From a virus: DNA of 64,000 bases. The position numbers were made by a program, and so were the translations under genes. This document shows positions 55,839 to 64,000 of this stretch, piece after piece. Numbering within the stretch: position 1 is the stretch's first letter; each line of letters begins with the position of its first letter. The stretch spans positions 1 through 64,000 of IMG/VR virus record IMGVR_UViG_3300027763_000037; one strand, given 5' to 3'. The notes below the pieces were generated by a model. The model made no database searches. It was not told the DNA's origin and worked only from the letters and a program-made list of their open reading frames with translations.

Positions 55839-58800
55839 TATAATCTATTCCCCCGAATTTTCTGTGCATCAATGCCCTTTATCTGAGCAATGACTGTCTT
55901 TGCAATTTCATCTGGATTTGAGTCAGATTTAACATTTACATTGATGCTATAATTATACACTGAATCCCCAATAGAATCTCCATTATTTATTGCCTTCATT
56001 CTATCAACTCCATAAGAATCAACGGCATATTTACTCATTACAAACTCTCCTGGGGTTAGCATTGCTGGGACAGTGTCTGTTCCTACTGAGAATCCACCAT
56101 TTAGGAATCTTGCAACATCAATAAATCCACCACTTGAGAGTTTTACTGGTCTACCTTTTGGATACTTTGCAGTAATTCTATTCATTGCTGCATTTGCTAG
56201 GCCATTATCTCCATCGGCACGGAGTCTTGCTACTCCTGCCATAAGAGCATCGTAATCCGCTTGGGCTGCTGCAAGAGCATTTGCTGCTGCTTCTGCATTT
56301 GCTGCTGAAGTTGCTGCAACTGCATTTGCTCTCATGTTTGCTTCTGCTGCAGAATCTGTGCTGCCATTTGTGTCTTCCCCAGCATATCCCTTAACCCAAC
56401 CATTGGTATCGCTCCAGCCATAATCTCCTACAGGCTTGGTTGGCTTCTTCCATCCACCTTTACCGTCAGAAATCCATGCTTTGCCAGGCTGTGGTGTTGG
56501 CGTGTCAGTTGGTGTTGGTGTAGGGGCTGTAACAGTTGTTGTAGTAGCCACTGTGTTAACATAAACAGTCTTATATTCTTTTGTAAATATTTCAATAGTT
56601 TTCGAAGATGGTAAAAGATTAATGTCTCTAAGAATATCTGCCATAGACTTTGCGCCCTTTGCAGTAGACTCTGCAATTGCTGCGATAGCGTCCTTCATTC
56701 TCTTTTCCATAGCCTCAGCAGTTGCTTCTGCTGCTAATTGAATTCTTTCCCAATCATCTGCTGTAAGTCCAGCAAAAGTTTCTACATCATCAAGTTCTGC
56801 ATTGATGGCAATAAGCGCTGCTTCTTGTATAGCAAGAGATGCATCTTGTTCTGCCAATGCTGTTACAATTGCTTGCTGTGCATCCATTTCTGCCTGGACT
56901 GCTTTAAGTTCCGCTTCTTTTGCTAACTTTGCTGCTGCGATTGCTGCCTGACGGGCAGGTTCAAGGTCATCTTGCTCTTTTCTTAGTTTGGCAAGTCCAT
57001 TTTCAAGATCTAATTTTTCTTTTGCTATTGCCTGTTCTAGTATAAGTCTTTGTGGATTATTTTCTAATGCATAAATTTGTTCTGAAATAACGTATTGCTC
57101 TTCAAGAATTTGGCTTCTTGTTTTTCCATCTTTGTTTGTTAGAGCATTAACATCATTTTCTCTTGACTGATTAAGTCCGTCCATCTGTGCATTACCAAAG
57201 TCTGCAGCATTAGCAGAACGAATATCTTGAACGGCTGCTGCTGCAGCAGAAATATCTCCAGATGATAAAGCGTCTGCCAAACCTAGTTGTTGTTGCTGCT
57301 CTCTTGATATTCTTTCGTTAATAGATAATACATTTTGTAATGCTTCTGCTTGAAGGTCGTACTTTTTATTTATGTCTTCTGCTGCTTTATCGATTAAAGA
57401 TAGGTCATGGCTAAGAACATTTGACTGATCTTGATATTTTTTAATTGGGTCATCAAAGTCTTTCTTTATTTGATCTTCTTTATCAGAGATAGACTTGTCA
57501 GCGTCTTTCTGAAGTTTGTTAATTCTGTCTTGCACATCTTTTTCTTTATCATCATATTCTTTATTAACTGCATCAACAGCATCATTCATAGACTTACTAA
57601 TGTTATCAAACTTTGTTTGGATCTGTGCCATATTTGCATTAGCAACATTCATTTGTGAGGCAACTAAAGATCTTTCTTTTCCAACACTTGCCTGTGTTTT
57701 ATTTCCAAGCAATTTAGTTAACGATTCTGATGTATAAGCCTTTTTTGTTGCAGGGTCAATCATCTTTGCTGCTACATTTGCTATAGCCTTTGCTCCAACG
57801 TTTTCTCCACCGTATGTAGTTCCATCTGGCCTTGTACCCTTTTCACTTACGTAGGCTCCAAGTTCTGATCCAGTCATTCGTGATCTTAGTCTTGATTTTA
57901 TTCCAAGGGCTTCTTGAGCAGCAGATGCACCACCCATAATAATTTCTGATACTGTTTTTGTAATGTTTACCTTAATATCTGAATTCTTTTTAATTTCATT
58001 TAAAGAATCAACTACATCTTGTAGTGATGCATTTGCACCAGCAGTCTTATTTTTAACTGCATCCATTGCTGCAAGTAGGGTGCTGAGTTGTTCTGGATCT
58101 CCAAGGGCATCTGTCATTGCTCCTTCTGATATTCCACGAGACAAACCAGATGATGCAAGAAATGCCTGAAGTTCTTGTCTTCTTGCCATATCTGCATTTT
58201 CTTGTCTTGCTCTTGCTCCTTGAGAAACTATGTTGTTAATCTTGTCTCTTGTGTCTGCTTGAACAGCAAGAGCATTGTTAATCTTGAGTTCTTCGTCTGT
58301 AATTTGACCTGTTGCAATTGCAGTTGTGTATGCCTCATCACTTAATACTCTTTGGATTTGAGTATTAGTCATTCCCAGTGCCGCTAATTTCTTCATAACA
58401 ATTGACTGCTGATCAAAGTTTCTGATTGTCTGAATTTGTGCTACATTGAAGTCACCAATAATTGCTTTGTTAAATCCAGCCGCAACTTCTTTTCCAGCCT
58501 TATTTAGGACAAGATCTCCAACCTTAGCGCCATCCTTTAATAATTTTTTACCTTTAGGATCGTTTGGATCAATTACTCTGCCTTTATTCTTGCCACTCTT
58601 AACCTTTTTAGTTGCAACCTTGCCATATTTAGCCTGCTCTGTTTTGTCAAGACCAGTAAACCAGTCAATGAACTGTCCATTATAACCTTTAGTAGGATCT
58701 GTTGCCTGAGTAGGCTTGCCAGATTTCATACCCATTAGTTGTTGTTGTATACCGTTAAATTTATTACCAATTTGTCCACCAGACACAGCCTTAAACAAAG

Positions 58801-61800
58801 CCTTAATTCCACCTTCAGCATCAATTGCTGCAAGTCGAACATTCTTAAGTCTTGTCATCAAGTCATCAATTGGGGTTGCTGCTCGTTCTGCTTTTTCTTT
58901 TAGTGGATCAACACCAGGAATTTTTGGACCAGCATTTGCTCCCTTAGCATTTCCTACGTTCCAGGCTTGTGCTGCTACGCCATAAGTTTTATTAATAAAT
59001 TCTCTTGGCATTCCTGCAGTGTTTATGCCTTTTGCAGCAAGATATGCATCAATAACATTTGAATCTCCAGAAGCAACAAAGTCCATCATCATAGTTGTTG
59101 TTATTTGTGTTCCATCTGCTCCAACAAGCATATTCCATTGAGCAAGAATATCTTTCATTGTTTGATCGCCTGCATCTGCTTTTTGCTGAACCTCAAGTTT
59201 TGTTAAAATTGTTTTTGGCTTTCCATTTGGACCAGTTATTTTATCAAGTGTCTTTTTAAATGCTGCAACTTTTTTAATTTTGTTGATACCATCAACGTTC
59301 ATATCAACAGTAGTTCCGTACTTAGCCTTCATGTTAGAAAGAATATTTATTGCTTCTGTATTTTCTTTAATATTTGCTTTATTTTCTGGAGCAGAAATGT
59401 ACGCAACAGTTGTTTCTATTGTCGTATCTGTTGCTCCACCCTTCATAAGCATTTGCATAACAACATTTGCTTCTGCTGAACTTCCAGTAACTCCAACCAA
59501 TAGTTCAAAATTTGTAACAAATGTTTCACTATTTTCAGCAAGATCAGCCAACCTTATAGCAACAAATGGATCTATAGATCCTGCTCCAAGTTCTAGTTGA
59601 AGAACACTCTTAAAGGTACTATCTTTCATTCCTTCAAGTCTTGTTACAGAGTTATCAGCAAAAGTTTTCATAGCACTTGAAGAGTCTTTATATCTTTCTC
59701 CAACAGAAACCTTTACTGCATCATTAAAAGCAGTTGCACCTATAACATCTTTTTGTGCAACAAGTGTTTCTAGATTTGTTTTATTTTGAGCAGTTAAAAG
59801 TGCAAGATCTCTTGCTCTATCTTTTTCAATGATTGCTCTTTCTTTATCTGTTTTTGCCATTGATAACTTAATATCGTATTGCTTATTAAGAGCATCAATA
59901 GAATTATTTCCACTTTCAAGATTTGCGATAGCCATTTGAACTGCTGCTGAATCTAGTTTTGCTTTTTCTTGGCTTGCTTTGTTTGCATCCCACATGCCTT
60001 TAGCAAAAAGTCCAATAGATGCTACTGCTAATCCCCAGCCGACTGGGTTCCAGATATTTGCTGCAGCAAGTGCTGCTATTGATGTTGCTGCGACAACTGG
60101 TGCTGCTTTTAGTGCATTATTTGATGATAACTTTTCAGCAGAAAATCCACCTTTTGTTGCAACTGCGTTATCAAATGCAACCTTTTGCTGATCCATTGCA
60201 TTTTGTTGCAACTTTGCAATTACTATAAGAGGATCTTTAAGCAAATCTTGACCATTAGGACCAAGTAGTTCTGAAAGTTCTCCAGTAATTACTGCTGGAA
60301 TTGTATAACTTCCCAACTGCTCTCCAAGTGCTGAAGCAATACTTCTTGCCTGATCCATAGTAATAACGCCTTGAGTTATTGCAACTCCAAGTTGTGTTGC
60401 TATATTTTTTCCTATATCTTGTTGAGATGATCCATTTTTTGCTTGAACATTAATGTCTTCTAGAAGTGCTTTTCCTGGTGCAGAGGTTAAGTAAGTTTGT
60501 CCAGACTTTCTTGTTTCTGCATCAACACCAGACGCCATGTCTGCTCTTCGTTTATTTGCAGACTCAGTAGCACTTACTGTTTTTGTTATTTTAGAAATTT
60601 CTATAAGTTTATCTGTTGTCATGGACATAGAGTTACCTAAAGCAACACCTTCTTTTCTTGCATTGTCCATAGATTTTTTATAAAGCCATACTGCTCCAAC
60701 AACTGCCGTTAGGGCTACTGCTGCAGCCTGCCAAGGATTCATAAGCATTGGAAGCATTCCTGCTACTGCAGAGGCTGCAAACAATCCTGTTGTAACTTTT
60801 GCGTCTGCTCCTCCCATCATCGCACCCATTGCTACAGCACCAAGAGCACCAGCAGCAGGTCCTGCAACTTTGCCAACTCTTTCTTGTCTTGCTGCTAGAT
60901 TTAATTTACGGGTTTGCTTATTCTCTGCCTTTTGCTTTCTTGCTGCTGCTTCTTCTTCACGCTGTTTAGTTAGTTCAGCACGACGCTCACGATCTGCCCT
61001 ATTTTTTTCTTCATTGGCTCGCATCTCTGCAGTTCTTGCTGCTTTTGCTTCTGCTGCTGCTTTGTCTTGTGCTGCTTTAAGACTTGCTGCTCTTGCTTTT
61101 TCTTGTAATTTTTCATGGTCACGAAGAGCCTGTGCTAACTGTGCTTCTGTTGCACCAGCCTTTTGTAGTGCAACTCTTTTTTCAATCCAAGTATCGCCCT
61201 TAGCCTTACCACGAACACGCATTGTTTGTCTTGGCATATCTTTTTTAGGAACAACTGTTGTCCCTGCTGGCTGCTTAATAACTCTTGTATCATCTGCTGT
61301 TCCTCCAACTCTTTTTACCGTACCAGTTTTTGCTTTTCCAGAAGTTGGTTTTATTTCTTTTATTTTACCAGTTTTATTATCTCGAAGTCCTTCTCCAGGA
61401 GTAGCAAGAATAAATTCACCAGTTCTTTTGTTTAAACGTAAATCAATAAGTTGCTTATATTTTTTTATGTCATCGTAAAAAGTCTTGCCTTTTCCAGTTC
61501 TTTCATCTAGAATAAACTTTGCTGCTTCGGCTGCATACTTTGTTTCTGGGTTGATCATTCCAGACAATCCTGGTGGTGCTTTTTTAGTTTCTAGAAGTGC
61601 ATGGGCTTTTAATTCTAACTCTGCTGCTTTAGAAACCAGCATTGCTTCTTGTGCTGTAACTGGATGTCTTCCAGTAGCAAGGAATCTTGCAGCAGCGTTA
61701 TACTCTCCACTATTTGTACCTAAAAGATTTCCATATTTCTTGTCCCAGGCTATTAAATTTGATGTTCTTTTTTCGGTTAAATAGTTGTTTACTGCACCTA

Positions 61801-64000
61801 AATCACCAAAAGCGTAACCCTTATTCCATTTCTCTGCAGCCCTTGCAATTGAACTTTGTCCCTTTTCTGCTTTTCCTGGTTCTACGTGTGCTGCTTCCAT
61901 TTGAACAAGTCTTGCTATTTTTCCAGAATCTAGGTTTGGATACTTCTCTTGCATATAAGCCTTTAACTTAGAAACTTCTCCTTGTGCTCCAAGGGCTTTG
62001 TTCTTTGCTTCTGTCTCTGCTAATACTGCCTTATACTCTTTGTACCCTTCAATATTATTAGATTTAAATCCACCAGCAGCCTTTGTTGGTCCACCAATTG
62101 TTAATCGCTCTTTTAATTTACTCCAGTTAGCAAACGATCCATCTGATACTCTCTTACCCTTTTGAGAATCAATATCAAAAAGATACCTCATACTTTGTTT
62201 TAGATGATCAACAGTTGCGCCTTTTTCTCCTTTACGACCAGTAAAGATTAGTCCATCTGGGCCTTGAACTGTTTGGGCTGCCAAGTTCTTAAGGAATAGT
62301 GGTTTCTTTTTTCTCCAGGCTTCTCTTGTTTTTTCTGTAATTTCTGGGCTACGAACAAGGTCGTCCATATATCTTTCAATGTCAACAACGTGTGGAGGCA
62401 TAGCCTTTGCTTGTGTTGGGCCATCTGGAATAACTCCAGCCATGCGACCACTTACCCAAAAATCTTGATTAGCGTGTCCTGACTGTCTCTTTTTTAATTG
62501 TTGCTCTTCAAACTTTTTAATAATCTGTGCTGCTGTTGCTTGCTTTGGTGTTGAAGGTTTGACTGCAGAATGAACTGCGTGATATTGTGACCAATCAACC
62601 TTTAGACCCTCTTCAAGTCTTTTGATCATTCCATTGTAGACAACTTTTTCATCTTTATTTAATGAGAACCCCTTTACGGTTTGTCTTAGTTTTGGAAGAA
62701 CTGTTTCAATCTCTTTTCGCATTGCAGTGTTATATTCTGCTGCGGTCATACCCTTTGGAATTGGTAATGTTGATTCAGCAAAGAACCTTCTTGCCCCACC
62801 CTTTTCTCCCAACAGATTAATATTGGCCATCTTTTCCATTGAAAGCATATCTTTTGGTTTTGCATAATCTCTTAAACCAGAAGCCATCTTAAATACTCCA
62901 GCAGTTCCTACATCTGCAAGTTTGTTACCAGATAGGTTTCCTCCGTGTAAATCTTTGTCTCCTCTTAGATTTGCTGCTACTAACTGTTTAAAATATTCAT
63001 CCTTGCTAAACTTACCACCCATATTCTTTTCAGCAAATTTAGGATCAAATGGGGATTCAAGAACAATAATTTTTCTTTTTCCAGAAGGATCTAAGGGATC
63101 ACGCATTGTTCTGACAGTTTGTACTGGTGTATCAAGACCGTGTGCTTGTCTTGCTATTATGGTTGCTCTTTGTTCTGCAAGGGCAGCCTTTTCGTCCATC
63201 ATTGGTTTTACAAATACTTTATCTCCATTTGGCTTTTGATACATACCGCCAATACCAGGAACTGGGAAACTTCTTCCAGATGAGTCTGCAATTTTTCTAC
63301 CAAAGTCAGTTGGGGCCATTGATCCAAATCTACTATTTTTTGCTGCTTCTGCAACTTGCTTTAGTGTTAACTCTTGCTGCATTCTCTTTGTTACTGCATC
63401 AAAAGACTTTGGCATTCCTAAAAATAGTGGTTGAGAAGAAGATTGAGATTTTCTATATGCATCAATTTGTGGTTTAATCCAAGGGTACCTTGCTAAATTT
63501 CTTTCATGTTGTGCTTGGCGTCTTGCATCTTGTGCTTTTCTCAGTGACTCTAGTTGAGGAGATAGCGGTTTTACTTGAGGCCCTAGTTTTGCTGCTGGCA
63601 ACTTTCCAGCCATATGTCCTGGAACACTATCGGTAAATATTGCCTTAAGAAGTCCATGATGCTTTTCAGTTAACTTTGCTGGAATAACTGCTTCACCTGG
63701 AGCAAGCATTGCTGGTTGAATATCTCCAGCACCCTTTGGTCCTGGAACTGTTAGAACTCCGTCTTTATACTTTCTTATTTTTAGTCCAGCCTTGGCTGCA
63801 TTTGCTCCTGCTTTGCCACCTGTAAAAAGTCCAGGGCTTGATGCTGCAAGAGTTCTTGCTTGGGATGCTGCTGTCTGATAAGCCCTTCCAAGTGATTCTA
63901 CAGATGCTCTTTCTACTCCAAATACCTGAATAAGTTTTTGGTGAGCACCGTGAAGTGCGTTAGACTGTACTGTATTTTCAAGTTGATCTTGAGTTAAATA
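55838..64000 (-). CDS. Tape measure protein (partial) with kinase-like segment
   Basis: The frame stays open to the window edge, so at least 2720 residues are encoded and the start is outside. The in-frame Met at 63709 is internal. Central features: a GPAAGALGAVAMGAMMG and VALTAVVGAVWLYKKS membrane-like pair near 60.7-60.9 kb, long helical and coiled-coil regions at 57-58 kb, a PTPTPTDTPTPQPGKAW linker, and the tape measure motif TDTVPAMLTPGEFVMSKYAV near 56.05 kb. A related motif, IQPAMLAPGEAVIPAK, is near 63.7 kb. Between 63.26 and 62.8 kb lies a kinase-like segment (see findings). The length sets the tail length, consistent with a long-tailed siphovirus. Confidence 0.93.
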   Translation of the reverse strand, partial: YLTQDQLENTVQSNALHGAHQKLIQVFGVERASVESLGRAYQTAASQARTLAASSPGLFTGGKAGANAAKAGLKIRKYKDGVLTVPGPKGAGDIQPAMLAPGEAVIPAKLTEKHHGLLKAIFTDSVPGHMAGKLPAAKLGPQVKPLSPQLESLRKAQDARRQAQHERNLARYPWIKPQIDAYRKSQSSSQPLFLGMPKSFDAVTKRMQQELTLKQVAEAAKNSRFGSMAPTDFGRKIADSSGRSFPVPGIGGMYQKPNGDKVFVKPMMDEKAALAEQRATIIARQAHGLDTPVQTVRTMRDPLDPSGKRKIIVLESPFDPKFAEKNMGGKFSKDEYFKQLVAANLRGDKDLHGGNLSGNKLADVGTAGVFKMASGLRDYAKPKDMLSMEKMANINLLGEKGGARRFFAESTLPIPKGMTAAEYNTAMRKEIETVLPKLRQTVKGFSLNKDEKVVYNGMIKRLEEGLKVDWSQYHAVHSAVKPSTPKQATAAQIIKKFEEQQLKKRQSGHANQDFWVSGRMAGVIPDGPTQAKAMPPHVVDIERYMDDLVRSPEITEKTREAWRKKKPLFLKNLAAQTVQGPDGLIFTGRKGEKGATVDHLKQSMRYLFDIDSQKGKRVSDGSFANWSKLKERLTIGGPTKAAGGFKSNNIEGYKEYKAVLAETEAKNKALGAQGEVSKLKAYMQEKYPNLDSGKIARLVQMEAAHVEPGKAEKGQSSIARAAEKWNKGYAFGDLGAVNNYLTEKRTSNLIAWDKKYGNLLGTNSGEYNAAARFLATGRHPVTAQEAMLVSKAAELELKAHALLETKKAPPGLSGMINPETKYAAEAAKFILDERTGKGKTFYDDIKKYKQLIDLRLNKRTGEFILATPGEGLRDNKTGKIKEIKPTSGKAKTGTVKRVGGTADDTRVIKQPAGTTVVPKKDMPRQTMRVRGKAKGDTWIEKRVALQKAGATEAQLAQALRDHEKLQEKARAASLKAAQDKAAAEAKAARTAEMRANEEKNRADRERRAELTKQREEEAAARKQKAENKQTRKLNLAARQERVGKVAGPAAGALGAVAMGAMMGGADAKVTTGLFAASAVAGMLPMLMNPWQAAAVALTAVVGAVWLYKKSMDNARKEGVALGNSMSMTTDKLIEISKITKTVSATESANKRRADMASGVDAETRKSGQTYLTSAPGKALLEDINVQAKNGSSQQDIGKNIATQLGVAITQGVITMDQARSIASALGEQLGSYTIPAVITGELSELLGPNGQDLLKDPLIVIAKLQQNAMDQQKVAFDNAVATKGGFSAEKLSSNNALKAAPVVAATSIAALAAANIWNPVGWGLAVASIGLFAKGMWDANKASQEKAKLDSAAVQMAIANLESGNNSIDALNKQYDIKLSMAKTDKERAIIEKDRARDLALLTAQNKTNLETLVAQKDVIGATAFNDAVKVSVGERYKDSSSAMKTFADNSVTRLEGMKDSTFKSVLQLELGAGSIDPFVAIRLADLAENSETFVTNFELLVGVTGSSAEANVVMQMLMKGGATDTTIETTVAYISAPENKANIKENTEAINILSNMKAKYGTTVDMNVDGINKIKKVAAFKKTLDKITGPNGKPKTILTKLEVQQKADAGDQTMKDILAQWNMLVGADGTQITTTMMMDFVASGDSNVIDAYLAAKGINTAGMPREFINKTYGVAAQAWNVGNAKGANAGPKIPGVDPLKEKAERAATPIDDLMTRLKNVRLAAIDAEGGIKALFKAVSGGQIGNKFNGIQQQLMGMKSGKPTQATDPTKGYNGQFIDWFTGLDKTEQAKYGKVATKKVKSGKNKGRVIDPNDPKGKKLLKDGAKVGDLVLNKAGKEVAAGFNKAIIGDFNVAQIQTIRNFDQQSIVMKKLAALGMTNTQIQRVLSDEAYTTAIATGQITDEELKINNALAVQADTRDKINNIVSQGARARQENADMARRQELQAFLASSGLSRGISEGAMTDALGDPEQLSTLLAAMDAVKNKTAGANASLQDVVDSLNEIKKNSDIKVNITKTVSEIIMGGASAAQEALGIKSRLRSRMTGSELGAYVSEKGTRPDGTTYGGENVGAKAIANVAAKMIDPATKKAYTSESLTKLLGNKTQASVGKERSLVASQMNVANANMAQIQTKFDNISKSMNDAVDAVNKEYDDKEKDVQDRINKLQKDADKSISDKEDQIKKDFDDPIKKYQDQSNVLSHDLSLIDKAAEDINKKYDLQAEALQNVLSINERISREQQQQLGLADALSSGDISAAAAAVQDIRSANAADFGNAQMDGLNQSRENDVNALTNKDGKTRSQILEEQYVISEQIYALENNPQRLILEQAIAKEKLDLENGLAKLRKEQDDLEPARQAAIAAAKLAKEAELKAVQAEMDAQQAIVTALAEQDASLAIQEAALIAINAELDDVETFAGLTADDWERIQLAAEATAEAMEKRMKDAIAAIAESTAKGAKSMADILRDINLLPSSKTIEIFTKEYKTVYVNTVATTTTVTAPTPTPTDTPTPQPGKAWISDGKGGWKKPTKPVGDYGWSDTNGWVKGYAGEDTNGSTDSAAEANMRANAVAATSAANAEAAANALAAAQADYDALMAGVARLRADGDNGLANAAMNRITAKYPKGRPVKLSSGGFIDVARFLNGGFSVGTDTVPAMLTPGEFVMSKYAVDSYGVDRMKAINNGDSIGDSVYNYSINVNVKSDSNPDEIAKTVIAQIKGIDAQKIRGNRL

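Noticed and set aside
60870-61478. Plus-strand frame of 202 aa
   Set aside because: Antisense to the Ala/Lys/Glu-rich coiled coil of the tape measure protein; no promoter or ribosome site.
1-64000. Integrase, attachment site, lysogeny repressor or partition genes
   Set aside because: None was recognised on either strand. The window gives no sign of a temperate lifestyle, although the rest of the genome is not visible.

Overview
The window is a 64 kb piece of a large, AT-rich, tailed double-stranded DNA phage genome. Its large terminase, a very long tape measure gene that runs off the right edge, minor tail genes, an endolysin and a full phage-encoded replisome leave little doubt. The host was most likely an actinobacterium: there is a WhiB-family regulator, a proteasome/HslV-like hydrolase and several actinophage-type zinc ribbons. 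Two secreted proteins also look like surface proteins of small free-living (probably freshwater, Nanopelagicales-like) actinobacteria. That last assignment is from memory of those families and could not be searched.

Layout. 1-279 is the end of a structural gene. 0.3-9.1 kb is a mostly plus-strand accessory region: a HAD phosphatase, three sulfotransferase-like genes, a CDGSH iron-sulfur peptide, two SGNH hydrolases, a fucosyltransferase-like gene, a Skp1-type GlcNAc transferase, two methyltransferases and three tRNAs (CAT, Gly-TCC, Arg-TCT). 9.0-11.6 kb holds an Hsp20, a probable structured RNA and a 2-oxoglutarate oxygenase. 11.6-19.8 kb (minus) holds small membrane and zinc-ribbon genes, WhiB, a secreted trypsin-like protease, a thermonuclease, an APS kinase-nucleotidyltransferase fusion and a CHAP endolysin. 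19.8-27.5 kb is a second modification cluster: carbamoyltransferase, two SGNH hydrolases, two oxygenases, a glycosyltransferase and three related unknown proteins. 27.5-32.3 kb encodes the HslV-like protein, three small membrane proteins, a secreted PA14/Pro-rich protein and a secreted Ala-rich surface protein. 32.3-36.8 kb has the terminase and nucleases; 36.9-39.3 kb has three tandem oxygenases; 39.3-47.1 kb has the replisome (PD-D/ExK nuclease, RecA, DnaE, SSB-like, primase, DnaB). 48.3-64 kb is tail genes ending in the tape measure. No stretch over 300 bases lacks a gene.

How it fits together. Beyond replication, packaging and lysis, an unusual share of the coding is for modification of glycans or proteins: seven 2OG/Fe(II) oxygenases, four SGNH hydrolases, three sulfotransferase-like proteins plus an APS kinase that could supply their donor, three glycosyltransferases and a NodU-type carbamoyltransferase. 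The coexistence of prolyl-hydroxylase-like enzymes, a Skp1-hydroxyproline-GlcNAc-transferase-family enzyme and a secreted proline-repeat protein suggests a phage-encoded hydroxyproline glycosylation route. This is inference. A second unexpected feature is a kinase-like segment inside the tape measure protein. Many transcription units start with a -10 box exactly six bases before the start codon, which predicts leaderless mRNAs.
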